NCBI RefSeq assembly: GCF_016863135.1
Contig: NZ_BOOH01000077.1
Coordinates: 1-36,562, forward strand
From: Planobispora longispora
Lineage (GTDB): Bacteria > Actinomycetota > Actinomycetes > Streptosporangiales > Streptosporangiaceae
Direction: 5' to 3'
DNA length: 36,562 bases
The notes under the pieces: model-generated
Told to the model about the DNA's origin: nothing
What the model saw: only the letters and a program-made list of their open reading frames with translations
The model's database searches: none
Part shown: positions 16,285-26,787 of the stretch, piece by piece
Numbering within the stretch: position 1 is the stretch's first letter
How the letters are laid out: each line of letters starts with the position of its first letter
Made by a program: the position numbers and the translations under genes

Positions 16285-18408
16285 ATGATCGGACGAATCC
16301 CTATCCAGGACATTCACCCCACCGTCGACTGCGGGCGCCGGCCCGCCAAGGCCGCCGCGGGTGAGACCTTCGAGATCACTGCCGTCGTGTTCCGCGAGGG
16401 GCACGACGCGGTGGCCGCCGGAGCCGTGCTGATCGGCCCGGACGGTAAGCGCGGCCCTCTGCTGCCCATGCGCGAACTGGCCCCCGGAACCGATCGCTGG
16501 GGCGTGGAGGTGACGCTGCCCGCCGAGGGCACGTGGCACTTCCGCGTCGAGGCCTGGAGCGACCCCATCGCCACCTGGCTGCACGACGCGGGCATCAAGA
16601 TCCCGCGTGACATCGACGCGGACCTGATGTGCGAGGAGGGCGCGCGGCTGTTCGACCGCGCGGCGAAGGCGGTGCGTCCCGGCGACTGCGCGGTCAAGTA
16701 CGTCCGCGCGGACGAGGACGAGCCCGGCGAGGACGACGGGGACGGCGGAGACGTCAGGAAGACCGAGGAGCGCGGGAGGACCGGCGGCCCGTGCGGGCAC
16801 CGGGCGGCGTTCCAGGCGCTGGCGGCCAAGCTCCGCGACGATTCCATCGACCCGCGGGCGCGGTTCGCGGTGGCGCAGCTGCCCGACACGGCCGAGCTGC
16901 TCCGCGCCCACCCGCTGCGGGACCTGGTGACCAAGTCGGCCAAGCACACGGTCCTGGTCCACCGGCGCCGGGCGCTGTTCGGGTCCTGGTACGAGTTCTT
17001 CCCCCGCTCGGAGGGCGCGGTCGTCGAGCCGGGCGTCACCCCGAAGTCCGGGACCTTCGCCACCGCGGCCGAGCGGCTGCCCGCCGTGGCCGGGATGGGC
17101 TTCGACGTCGTCTATCTGCCGCCGATCCACCCGATCGGGCAGAGCTTCCGCAAGGGGCGCAACAACACGCTGAGCCCCGAGCCGGACGACCCGGGCTCGC
17201 CGTGGGCGATCGGCTCGGAGGACGGCGGGCACGACGCGATCCACCCGGACCTGGGCACCTTCGAGGACTTCGACGCCTTCGTGGCCAAGGCGCGCGAGCT
17301 GGGCATGGAGATCGCCCTCGACCTGGCCCTGCAGTGCTCGCCCGACCACCCGTGGGTCAAGGAGCACCCGGAGTGGTTCAACATCCGCGCCGACGGCTCG
17401 ATCGCGTACGCGGAGAACCCGCCGAAGAAGTACCAGGACATCTACCCGCTCAACTTCGACAACGACCCCGAGGGGATCTACGCCGAGATCAAGCGGGTGG
17501 TGAAGGTCTGGATGGACCACGGCGTACGGATCTTCCGGGTGGACAACCCGCACACCAAGCCGGTGATGTTCTGGGAGCGGCTGCTGGGCGACATCCACGG
17601 GACCGATCCGGACGTGCTGTTCCTGTCGGAGGCGTTCACCCGGCCGGCGATGATGCAGGCGCTGGCCAAGATCGGTTTTCACCAGTCGTACACGTACTAC
17701 ACATGGAAGAACTCCAAGTACGACGTCGAGACCTACCTGGGCGAGCTCGCCCAGGAGACATCGCATTTCCTCCGGCCGAATCTTTTCGTTAACACTCCCG
17801 ACATCCTCCACGAATACCTTCAGCATGGCGGAATTCCGGCGTTCCGTATCCGGGCGGTCCTGGCGGCCCTGACGTCGCCGACCTGGGGCATGTACGCCGG
17901 ATACGAGCTGGGAGAGAATGTCCCGGTTCGTCCAGGCAGTGAAGAATACCTTGATAGCGAGAAATATCAGTACAGACCACGCAATTGGCTCGAAGCAGAA
18001 CGAGAGGGGCGCAGCCTGGCGCCGTTCATCACGCGGCTGAATTTGTTCAGAAGAGCACACCCGGCGCTCCAGGAATTGCGTAATCTACGGTTCCACAGCG
18101 TCGACCACCCGGACATGGTCTGCTTCTCCAAGCGCCTGGCGGGCTCCCACGACACGGCCTCACGACGGCACGGCCTGGGCGACGTCGTTCTGGCAGTCGT
18201 CAATCTCAACCCGCACCACACCCACGAGGCGACGGTGTCTCTCGACATGCCCGCTCTGGGGCTCGACTGGAACGCCGAGTTCGTCGTCGACGACGAGTTG
18301 TCCGGCGAGTCGTACCGCTGGCGGCAGTCGAACTACGTGCGCCTCGATCCCCACATCCAGCCGGCGCACGTCTTCTCTCTGCGCACGGCGGCGGCCACTC
18401 ACAGGTAA
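16285..18408 (+). CDS. glgE: Alpha-1,4-glucan:maltose-1-phosphate maltosyltransferase
   Basis: GlgE (GH13_3) adds maltosyl units from alpha-maltose-1-phosphate to alpha-1,4-glucans. The 707-residue protein opens with the family hallmark MIGRIPIQDIHPTVDCGRRP and FREGHDAVAA. The nucleophile is Asp420 in RIFRVDNPHTKP, the general acid/base Glu449 in LFLSEAFTRP. YLPPIHPIG and ALQCSPDHPW are also typical. Residues 141-171 form an acidic, Gly/Asp/Glu-rich insertion in the linker between the N-domain and helical region, making it longer than the Streptomyces enzyme (about 675 aa). Codon use changes sharply at 17761-18060, where 35 of 100 codons end in A or T against none of 40 just before. It is first in the plus-strand cluster and 48 bp from treS. 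Confidence 0.96.
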   Translation: MIGRIPIQDIHPTVDCGRRPAKAAAGETFEITAVVFREGHDAVAAGAVLIGPDGKRGPLLPMRELAPGTDRWGVEVTLPAEGTWHFRVEAWSDPIATWLHDAGIKIPRDIDADLMCEEGARLFDRAAKAVRPGDCAVKYVRADEDEPGEDDGDGGDVRKTEERGRTGGPCGHRAAFQALAAKLRDDSIDPRARFAVAQLPDTAELLRAHPLRDLVTKSAKHTVLVHRRRALFGSWYEFFPRSEGAVVEPGVTPKSGTFATAAERLPAVAGMGFDVVYLPPIHPIGQSFRKGRNNTLSPEPDDPGSPWAIGSEDGGHDAIHPDLGTFEDFDAFVAKARELGMEIALDLALQCSPDHPWVKEHPEWFNIRADGSIAYAENPPKKYQDIYPLNFDNDPEGIYAEIKRVVKVWMDHGVRIFRVDNPHTKPVMFWERLLGDIHGTDPDVLFLSEAFTRPAMMQALAKIGFHQSYTYYTWKNSKYDVETYLGELAQETSHFLRPNLFVNTPDILHEYLQHGGIPAFRIRAVLAALTSPTWGMYAGYELGENVPVRPGSEEYLDSEKYQYRPRNWLEAEREGRSLAPFITRLNLFRRAHPALQELRNLRFHSVDHPDMVCFSKRLAGSHDTASRRHGLGDVVLAVVNLNPHHTHEATVSLDMPALGLDWNAEFVVDDELSGESYRWRQSNYVRLDPHIQPAHVFSLRTAAATHR

Positions 18409-18456
18409 ACCAGCCGGACGCGGTCCGGTCCCAGGCACAGCAGGCGGGGAGTCCAC

Positions 18457-20160
<1,704 letters not shown>

Positions 20161-20162
20161 CC

Positions 20163-21494
20163 ATGTTGACCGAGCTCCTTACCGGTTGGATGAGGCACCA
20201 ACGCTGGTTCGCCGGTAAGGGTCGCCCGGTCGACGGACTCACGATCGACTCAGACGTCGAGCTCGCCCCCGGCCTGCGTCACCTGATCGTCTCCGTTCAC
20301 CAGGCCGGGACACGCGACCGCTACCAGATCCTGCTCGGATGCTGCAATGACGACATGCCGGACAAGCTCCGGCACGCGACGATCGGTGAGGGCTTCTACG
20401 ACGCCGCCCACGACGCCGACCTCACCGGCACCCTGCTGGAGGCGATGGCCGACGGGCGCGACATCGGCCCGCTGCGCTTCCGCCACCTGGAGGGCACGCA
20501 CATCGACACCTCGCCGCGGAGCCTGGTGCTCGGCGCCGAGCAGTCCAACACCTCCCTGGTGTACGGCGACGCCTACATCTGCAAGCTGTTCCGCCGCCTG
20601 ATCCCGGGAGTCAACCCCGAACTGGAGATCGTCAACGCGCTGGCGCTGCGCAAGGCCGCCCACATCGCGCAGCCGTACGGCTGGATCGAGACGGACATCG
20701 ACGGCGAGCCCACCACGCTCGCGATGACCCAGGAGTTCCTGTCCAACTCCAACGACGGCTGGGCCCTGGCGCTGGCGAGCGTCCGCGACCTGTACGCCTG
20801 CCTGGACGCCTCGGCCTCCGAGGCCGGCGGCGACTTCAGCGCCGAGTCCTTCCGGCTGGGCACGGCCACCGCGGAGGTCCACCAGGAGCTGGCGGCCGCC
20901 TTCCCGACCGGCGTGATGGAGCCCCAGGAGATCACGCATCTGGTCGAGGACCAGCGCCGCCGCCTGGCCCACGCCGTCACCGAGGTCCCCGAGCTCGGCC
21001 GGCACGCCGCCGCCGTGGAGGAGGCCTACCAGCGGGTCTGCGACGTGGCCCACAAGGTGCCGGTCCAGCGGGTCCACGGCGACTATCACCTCGGCCAGGT
21101 CATGCGCACCCCGACGGACTGGGTCGTCCTCGACTTCGAGGGCGAGCCGGGACAGCCGCTCCCCGAGCGCCGCGCCCTGGCCTCCCCGCTGCGCGACGTG
21201 GCCGGGATGCTCCGCTCCTTCGACTACGCCGCCCGGCACCTGCTGGCCGACCATCCCGAGGCCGAGGAACTCCTGCCGCGGGCCGTCGAGTGGGCCGAGC
21301 TCAACCGTTCGTCCTTCCTCGCCGGTTATTCGGCGGGCGGCGGACGCCTGCACGGCGAGGACGCCGTTCTGCTGCGCGCCCTGGAGCTGGGCAAGGCCGT
21401 CTACGAGGTGGTCTACGAGGCGCGCAACCGGCCTTCCTGGCTGCCCATCCCGCTGGCCGCCTTCGGCCCCGGCGCGGCGCCCGTGACCCTCTGA
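20163..21494 (+). CDS. mak: Maltokinase (ATP-dependent, makes maltose-1-phosphate)
   Basis: The 443-residue aminoglycoside-phosphotransferase-like kinase begins MLTELLTGWMRHQRWFAGKG, the conserved N-terminal cap of maltokinases. The catalytic loop is VHGDYHLGQV with Asp307, and the metal-binding DFEGEP is at 324-329. Mak phosphorylates maltose at C1 to give the GlgE substrate. ATG at 20163 has GGAGGG, part of the treS stop region, just upstream, so treS and mak should be translationally coupled. The open frame extends further upstream into treS, but the family's N-terminus and ribosome site fix the start here. A strong terminator follows directly, which separates it from the amine-oxidase-like pair and glgB. 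Confidence 0.95.
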   Translation: MLTELLTGWMRHQRWFAGKGRPVDGLTIDSDVELAPGLRHLIVSVHQAGTRDRYQILLGCCNDDMPDKLRHATIGEGFYDAAHDADLTGTLLEAMADGRDIGPLRFRHLEGTHIDTSPRSLVLGAEQSNTSLVYGDAYICKLFRRLIPGVNPELEIVNALALRKAAHIAQPYGWIETDIDGEPTTLAMTQEFLSNSNDGWALALASVRDLYACLDASASEAGGDFSAESFRLGTATAEVHQELAAAFPTGVMEPQEITHLVEDQRRRLAHAVTEVPELGRHAAAVEEAYQRVCDVAHKVPVQRVHGDYHLGQVMRTPTDWVVLDFEGEPGQPLPERRALASPLRDVAGMLRSFDYAARHLLADHPEAEELLPRAVEWAELNRSSFLAGYSAGGGRLHGEDAVLLRALELGKAVYEVVYEARNRPSWLPIPLAAFGPGAAPVTL

Positions 21495-21501
21495 ACCGCC
21501 C

Positions 21502-21536
21502 GCCCCCTCGAGAGACCGCCCGTCTCTTCAGGGGGC
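21502..21536 (+). terminator. Terminator of the glgE-treS-mak unit
   Basis: gccccctcgagagac (21502-21516) and gtctcttcagggggc (21522-21536) form a 15-bp stem with two mismatches and a 5-base loop, beginning 8 bp after the mak stop. There is no T-tract. Confidence 0.75.
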
Positions 21537-21592
21537 CCGTTCCACGCACCGCCCGGTTCACGATTCCCCCACCGGCCACCCAAGAAACTACT

Positions 21593-21622
21593 ACTCTTCG
21601 CATACGAAAACAAGCGAAGAGT
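21593..21622. promoter_or_regulatory. Inverted repeat upstream of the split amine oxidase genes
   Basis: actcttcg (21593-21600) and cgaagagt (21615-21622) are perfect 8-bp arms 14 bases apart, ending 11 bp before the next start codon and overlapping its ribosome-site region. It could be an operator or an RNA hairpin that hides the ribosome site. Confidence 0.4.
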
Positions 21623-21633
21623 GAGGAGCGGGG

Positions 21634-22311
21634 ATGGCGTGGGGACGGATCGTCGTGGCGCTCGCGGGAGCGGGGGTGGCGGCTCTGGCGGGCTCGCTGC
21701 TCCTGCTCTCCGGGGAACAGGGGTCCCAGGCGGCCCGCTCCCCGCTCCGGACGCCCTCCCCGGCGGACCCGCTGACCGACGAGGAGATCGACCGGGTGGG
21801 CGAGATCGCCTCGGCGACGCTGCGCGCCCGCATGACGAACGGGCGCGTCGAGCTCCTCTACATCGAGCGCGGCGACGACAAGGCGGCCGGGGAGCGCCGC
21901 CGGGCCGACGCCTACATCTACGACTACGCCGCCAACCGGTTCATCGTGCGGACCGTGGACCTCGCCGAGGGCAGGGTGGTCGCCGAACGGGAGGGCCGGG
22001 GCACGCAGCCGCCGCCGTCGCGGCTGGAGGAGGAACGCGCGGCCGAGCTGCTCCTGGCCGACCGGGTGCACGGCGGGCGGATCCGCGCCGCCTACGCCCG
22101 GACCGCCGGAAGGCCCCTGCGGTCGGCGTCCGACCTGGGCCTGCGCGCCCTGATCTACACGCCGCGCCCGGCGTCGCGGGGGGCCGAGGCGTGCTCGGAC
22201 CACCGGTGCGTGCGGCTGCTGGTGCGCCTGCCGGACGGCACCTGGCCGGACACCACCCGGACCGTCGTCGACCTGTCCGCCAAGAAGATCCTCACCCTGA
22301 CAGGACGGTGA
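21634..22311 (+). CDS. Membrane-anchored protein resembling the N2/N3 domains of a copper amine oxidase
   Basis: The 225-residue protein has one N-terminal hydrophobic segment (VVALAGAGVAALAGSLLLL, residues 7-25) with no evident cleavage site, so it is probably a membrane anchor with the rest outside. The soluble part starts DPLTDEEIDRVGEIASATLR, runs through ADAYIYDYAANRFIVRTVDL and AEGRVVAEREGRGTQPPPS, and ends DLSAKKILTL. This order matches the small N2 and N3 domains that precede the catalytic domain in copper amine oxidases (PLT..EI, R.A.V...D....V.VDL..G.V, ..QP). ATG 21634 follows GAGGAGCGGGG. Its stop overlaps the next gene by 4 bp (GTGA). I propose it pairs with that product. The match is by pattern only. 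Confidence 0.65.
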   Translation: MAWGRIVVALAGAGVAALAGSLLLLSGEQGSQAARSPLRTPSPADPLTDEEIDRVGEIASATLRARMTNGRVELLYIERGDDKAAGERRRADAYIYDYAANRFIVRTVDLAEGRVVAEREGRGTQPPPSRLEEERAAELLLADRVHGGRIRAAYARTAGRPLRSASDLGLRALIYTPRPASRGAEACSDHRCVRLLVRLPDGTWPDTTRTVVDLSAKKILTLTGR

Positions 22312-23552
22312 CCGTGCGGCTCTCCGCGCTCCTGCCCTCACTGCTCTCCTGCGCCCTGATCGTCACCTGCGGCGCCTCCGCTTCCGCCTCCGCCCCCGCC
22401 CGCGCCGGAACCGTCCTGCCCACCGGAACCGTCCGGCCCAGCGGCGCCCTCTCTCCCGGCGGCGCCGTACGGGAGGCCGCGCGGCGGGCGCCCGCGTGCG
22501 GCGCGCCGTACCTCGTCGAGCGGGAACTGCCGAACGGCGCGCGCTGGCGGCTCTGCTGGGAGATGCGCGTCATCGAGGGCCTCACCCTCACCGGCGTCGC
22601 CTACACCCCGCCGCGCGGCCGGCCGATCCCGGTGCTCCGCAGCACCGCCCTGGCCCAGATCCACGTGCCCTACGACAGCGGCGAGCCCCGCTTCCACGAC
22701 ATCGGCGCCCTCGGCGAGAACGCCGTCACGCTGGCCTCCGCCGACTGCCCCGGCGGGGAGCGCCGCGAGCGGTTCGTGTGCGTGACCACCCGTTCGCGCG
22801 GTCACGGCTATCTGAAGTCGCTGCCCGGCGAGCCGAACCTCTCCGCCCTGGGCCACGAGCTGGTCGTCTACGCCGCGTTCCAGATCGGCTGGTACACCTA
22901 CCTGGTCGAATGGGCCTTCTCCGACGACGGCGCGATCACCCCGCGCGTGGGCGCGACCGGCTCGCTGGCCGGCTTCGCCACCGGCCCCGAGTACGGATGG
23001 TCCACCGGGACGGGCGACACGCACGTCGAGCAGAGCCACACCCACAACATCTTCTGGCGGCTCGACTTCGACGTCGACGGCCCGAAGCACGACGTGGTCG
23101 AGCAGTACGACTTCCCCGGCTCCGGCACGGCCAGGCGAACGCTCTCCCGCACCGTCTTCACCGAGGAGGCCAAGGCCGTCAACGCCCCGGCCCGGTGGTG
23201 GCGGGTGGTCGACACCGAGAGCCGCAACGCCGACGGGCACCCGATCTCCTGGGAGATCGGCGACTCCGGCAGCGCGCAGTACCGCGGCCCCGCCGACGAG
23301 GCGTTCACCCGGGCCGACCTCTACGTGACCCAGTACCGCGCGTGCGAGCGCCTGGCCAGCAACAACCCCGCGCCCCGCTGCGCGGGCAGCGTCGACCGCT
23401 ACGTGAGCGGCCAGCGGCTCACCGACCCCGTCGTCTGGGTGAACGTCAGCTACCACCACGTCGCCCGCGACGAGGACGCCGATCCCATGCCCACGCACTG
23501 GCAAGGTTTCCGCATCACCCCGCGCGACGCGATGGCGGAGAACCCCCGCTGA
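22308..23552 (+). CDS. Secreted copper amine oxidase catalytic-domain protein, atypical
   Basis: From GTG 22308 (or GTG 22314) the protein has 414 residues and begins with its own signal peptide (LSALLPSLLSCALIVTCGA), so it is a true gene and not a frameshift product. The catalytic fold of copper amine oxidases shows in EWAFSDDGAITPRVGATG (201-218), SHTHNIFWRLDFDVDG (243-258) and YHHVARDEDADPMP (382-395). Copper ligands would be His244, His246 and His383 or 384, and the base Asp131 (FHDIGALGEN). Where classical enzymes have N-Y-D/E-Y, with the first Tyr turned into topaquinone, this one has W195-Y196-T197-Y198. The Tyr is kept, but the preceding Asn is Trp and the following acid is Thr. Usual enzymes exceed 600 residues because they include N2/N3. 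It may oxidise an amine, or be a non-catalytic relative. Confidence 0.75.
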   Translation: MTVRLSALLPSLLSCALIVTCGASASASAPARAGTVLPTGTVRPSGALSPGGAVREAARRAPACGAPYLVERELPNGARWRLCWEMRVIEGLTLTGVAYTPPRGRPIPVLRSTALAQIHVPYDSGEPRFHDIGALGENAVTLASADCPGGERRERFVCVTTRSRGHGYLKSLPGEPNLSALGHELVVYAAFQIGWYTYLVEWAFSDDGAITPRVGATGSLAGFATGPEYGWSTGTGDTHVEQSHTHNIFWRLDFDVDGPKHDVVEQYDFPGSGTARRTLSRTVFTEEAKAVNAPARWWRVVDTESRNADGHPISWEIGDSGSAQYRGPADEAFTRADLYVTQYRACERLASNNPAPRCAGSVDRYVSGQRLTDPVVWVNVSYHHVARDEDADPMPTHWQGFRITPRDAMAENPR

Positions 23553-23659
23553 TCGAAACTCCCTGCAAAGATCTTGCTTGGCATGTCCCGGGTGGAGTGG
23601 GTTGAATGCCCACAGGCGGGCAGGGTTAGGGAATATCGACCTACGGGAGTCAATGACCC

Positions 23660-25855
23660 ATGAGCGTGCATCTGGATCTGGACCTGGACCGGCTGGCCGG
23701 TGGAGCTCACCACGACCCGCACTCGATCCTCGGGGCGCACCCCGGCCCCGACGGCGTGACCATCAGGACGTTGCGACCAATGGCGCAACGGGTGCAGGCG
23801 ATCGTGGGCGACGAGGCGCACGACATGGAGCACATCGCCAACGGGGTGTTCGCGGTCACCGTCCCCGGGCTGGACAAGGTCCCCGACTACCGGCTCCGGA
23901 TCGCCTACGCCGGGGCGGAGCCGTACGAGACGTCCGATCCCTACCGGCACTGGCCCACGCTGGGCGAGGTGGACCTGCACCTGATCAACGAGGGACGGCA
24001 CGAGCGTCTCTGGGAGGTGCTCGGCGCGCGGATCATGCGGCACGAGGACGTGGACGGCACGGCCTTCGCCGTCTGGGCGCCCAACGCGCGCGGTGTCCGG
24101 GTGATCGGCGACTTCAACCACTGGGACGGCGTCGGCCACCCCATGCGCTCGCTGGGCCACTCCGGGGTGTGGGAGCTGTTCGTCCCCGGCCTGTCGGAGG
24201 GCGACCGCTACAAGTTCGCCATCCTCGGCGTGGACGGGGTCTGGCGGGAGAAGGCCGACCCGATGGCCCGCCGCACCGAGCACCCGCCCGCGACCGCGTC
24301 CGTCATCGACCGGTCGGTCTACCAGTGGCAGGACGGGACGTGGATGCGGGAGCGGAACCAGCGCAGGGCGCTGGAGGAGCCGATGAGCGTCTACGAGGTG
24401 CACCTCGGCTCGTGGCGGCCCGGCCTGTCCTACCGCGACCTGGCCACCGAGCTGGTGGACTACGTCAAGGACATGGGCTTCACCCACGTCGAGCTGCTCC
24501 CCGTCGCCGAGCACCCGTTCGGCGGCTCGTGGGGCTACCAGGTGACGTCCTACTACGCGCCCACGGCCCGCTTCGGCTCGCCCGACGACTTCCGCCATCT
24601 CGTGGACAAGCTGCACGAGGCGGGCATCGGGGTGCTGCTCGACTGGGTGCCCGCGCACTTCCCGATGGACGACTGGGCGCTGGCCCGCTTCGACGGCACC
24701 CCGCTGTACGAGCACGCCGACCCGGCCCGGGGCGAGCACCCCGAGTGGGGCACCTACATCTTCGACTTCGGCCGCCGGGAGGTGCGGAACTTCCTGGTCG
24801 CCAACGCCCTGTTCTGGCTGCGCGAGTTCCACATCGACGGGCTGCGGGTGGACGCGGTCGCCTCGATGCTCTATCTCGACTACTCGCGGCGCGAGGGCGA
24901 GTGGACGCCCAACCAGTACGGCGGGCGGGAGAACCTGGACGCGGTGGAGTTCCTCAAGGAGATGAACGCCGTCTGCTACCGCGAGGCCCCGGGCATCGTG
25001 ACGATCGCCGAGGAGTCCACCGCCTGGCCGGGGGTCTCCCGCCCCGCCTACCTGGGCGGGCTCGGCTTCGGCTTCAAGTGGAACATGGGCTGGATGCACG
25101 ACACGCTCTCCTACCTGCGGCACGAGCCGATCTTCCGGCAGTACCACCACCACCAGATGACGTTCTCGCTGATGTACGCCTACTCGGAGAACTTCATGCT
25201 GCCCCTCTCCCACGACGAGGTCGTCCACGGCAAGGGCTCCCTGCTGGGCAAGATGCCCGGCGACGAGTGGCAGCGCTTCGCCAACCTGCGGACGCTGTTC
25301 GCGTTCATGTGGGCCCACCCCGGCAAGCAGCTGCTGTTCATGGGCGGCGAGTTCGGTCAGGGCTCGGAGTGGTCGGAGGAGCGCGGCCTCGACTGGTGGG
25401 TGCTCGACTTCGACGGTCACAAGGGCGTGCAGCGGCTGGTGCGCGACCTCAACCGGATCTACCGGGACACCCCGGCCCTGTGGAGCGCGGACACCTCTCC
25501 CGAGGGCTTCCGCTGGATCGACGCCGACGACGCGCCGGGCAACGTCTTCTCCTTCCTGCGGCACGGGTCGGACGGCTCGGCGCTGGCCTGCGTGGCCAAC
25601 TTCTCCGGCGGCCCGCACGAGGACTACCGCCTGGGCCTGCCGATGGGCGGGACCTGGGAGGAAGTCGTCAACACCGACGCCTACGACTACGCGGGCAGCG
25701 GGGTCGGGAACATGGGCGCGGTGGAGGCGGTCGAGGAACCCCACCACGGCCTGCCGTACTCGGTGCGCCTGCGGGTCCCGCCCCTGGGCGCCCTCTGGCT
25801 CCGCCACGCCGCCCCGGCGCAGGAGGCCCTGCTGACCGAGGACGAGGTCGACTGA
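23660..25855 (+). CDS. glgB: 1,4-alpha-glucan branching enzyme
   Basis: GlgB (GH13_9 with CBM48) cuts an alpha-1,4 chain and rejoins it as an alpha-1,6 branch on the GlgE product. The 731-residue protein has an N-terminal beta-sandwich region ([20 protein letters not shown]), a CBM48 module ([22 protein letters not shown], 136-157) and a TIM barrel. The nucleophile is Asp398 ([11 protein letters not shown]), acid/base Glu451 ([16 protein letters not shown]), and [14 protein letters not shown] holds the third acid. The spacing matches E. coli GlgB. ATG at 23660 follows GGGAGT by 9 bases. It is separated from mak by the amine-oxidase-like pair and the mak terminator, so it probably has its own promoter in the 107 bp upstream. 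It converges with the methyltransferase gene. Confidence 0.97.
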   Translation: MSVHLDLDLDRLAGGAHHDPHSILGAHPGPDGVTIRTLRPMAQRVQAIVGDEAHDMEHIANGVFAVTVPGLDKVPDYRLRIAYAGAEPYETSDPYRHWPTLGEVDLHLINEGRHERLWEVLGARIMRHEDVDGTAFAVWAPNARGVRVIGDFNHWDGVGHPMRSLGHSGVWELFVPGLSEGDRYKFAILGVDGVWREKADPMARRTEHPPATASVIDRSVYQWQDGTWMRERNQRRALEEPMSVYEVHLGSWRPGLSYRDLATELVDYVKDMGFTHVELLPVAEHPFGGSWGYQVTSYYAPTARFGSPDDFRHLVDKLHEAGIGVLLDWVPAHFPMDDWALARFDGTPLYEHADPARGEHPEWGTYIFDFGRREVRNFLVANALFWLREFHIDGLRVDAVASMLYLDYSRREGEWTPNQYGGRENLDAVEFLKEMNAVCYREAPGIVTIAEESTAWPGVSRPAYLGGLGFGFKWNMGWMHDTLSYLRHEPIFRQYHHHQMTFSLMYAYSENFMLPLSHDEVVHGKGSLLGKMPGDEWQRFANLRTLFAFMWAHPGKQLLFMGGEFGQGSEWSEERGLDWWVLDFDGHKGVQRLVRDLNRIYRDTPALWSADTSPEGFRWIDADDAPGNVFSFLRHGSDGSALACVANFSGGPHEDYRLGLPMGGTWEEVVNTDAYDYAGSGVGNMGAVEAVEEPHHGLPYSVRLRVPPLGALWLRHAAPAQEALLTEDEVD

Positions 25856-25879
25856 CGGGACACGTTCCGCCCCCACCTC

Positions 25880-26701
25880 TCATGCCTTCCGCGACGCGAT
25901 GACCGCCATGGTCGTGTAGGGCATGGTGAAACCGCCTCCGGCCGCGTCGACGGCGGCCCCGGCGGCCTCCAGCACCTCGGCCAGCCGATCCGGCGGGAGC
26001 CGGGTGAGTCCGCCGGTGGTGGGCAGCAGGTCGAGCCATTCGGCGCGGGTGTAGTGCCGCTCCCAGTCGAATCGCCACTGCTCCGGCTCGCCGAACGCGG
26101 CGGCCTGCCGGATGCCGTCGGCGAACGCGGCGAACATCTGCCGGTAGACCTCCTGGACCGGTCTCGGCGGCCCGCCGGTGAACGGCGAGTCGGGCGCCAC
26201 CCGGCGCAGTGCGGTGGTCAACGCCTCCGCGATCGGGGCCGGAGGGTCGTACGCGTGGGCGAACACCGCCAGCGGGCCGCCGGGACGCAGCACCCGCGCC
26301 GCCTTGGCCGGGCCCGCGACCGGGTCCACCCAGTGCCAGGACTGCCCGGCGACGACCGCGTCGAACGTGCGCCCGGCGGCGTCCCAGTCCTCGAACGTCG
26401 CCACCTCGACCTCGACCCCGGTACGGCGGGCGAACTCGGCCATCCGGGCGTCCGGCTCGATCCCCAGCACCTCGCAGCCGGCCGCCAGGAACTGCCGGGC
26501 CTCGATGCCGGTACCGCAGCCGACGTCGACGATGTCGGAGCCGGGGCTGGCGGCCATGATCCGCCGCACCAGGGCATCGGGATAGTCGGGCCGGGCCCGG
26601 TCGTAGCGTTCGGCGTCGACGCCGAACGATTCGGCCGTCCGCCTGGCCCTGTGGGATGCGTTCTGCGGAGGACGGGGGTGTTCCCGCGATGAAGTGGGCA
26701 T
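25880..26701 (-). CDS. Class I SAM-dependent methyltransferase
   Basis: The 273-residue protein has the Methyltransf_11-like layout: SFGVDAERYDRARPDYPDAL, motif I IVDVGCGTG (57-65), LGIEPDARMAEFARR, then AGQSWHWVDP and ARVLRPGGPLAVF. The QSWHWV motif is common in this actinobacterial group, whose substrates are mostly unknown small molecules. The ATG at 26699-26701 lies inside one arm of a perfect inverted repeat and has no visible ribosome site, so the message may be leaderless or the true start may be slightly downstream. It diverges from a TetR regulator gene and is very likely repressed by it. Confidence 0.85.
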   Translation of the reverse strand: MPTSSREHPRPPQNASHRARRTAESFGVDAERYDRARPDYPDALVRRIMAASPGSDIVDVGCGTGIEARQFLAAGCEVLGIEPDARMAEFARRTGVEVEVATFEDWDAAGRTFDAVVAGQSWHWVDPVAGPAKAARVLRPGGPLAVFAHAYDPPAPIAEALTTALRRVAPDSPFTGGPPRPVQEVYRQMFAAFADGIRQAAAFGEPEQWRFDWERHYTRAEWLDLLPTTGGLTRLPPDRLAEVLEAAGAAVDAAGGGFTMPYTTMAVIASRKA

Positions 26702-26729
26702 GCGCCCACACTAATGGGCGCATGCCCAC
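26694..26729. promoter_or_regulatory. Probable TetR operator: perfect 15-bp inverted repeat
   Basis: GTGGGCATGCGCCCA (26694-26708), six bases, then its exact reverse complement (26715-26729). Each arm is itself an imperfect palindrome (TGGGC at one end, GCCCA at the other), so the site could hold two TetR dimers. It covers the methyltransferase start codon and lies 58 bp before the regulator start. Confidence 0.75.
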
Positions 26730-26787
26730 TCGCCAACCGGATAGCGTTTCGCGTTGAGCGAAGGTTCCATGAAGGGGAGAACGGGCG

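Noticed and set aside
16128-16364. A 78-codon plus-strand frame ahead of glgE
   Set aside because: It overlaps the glgE start in another frame, has no ribosome site and contains the hairpin arms as codons.
23600-23622. gtgggttgaatgcccac inverted repeat before glgB
   Set aside because: Only 5-bp arms; common by chance in DNA of this composition.
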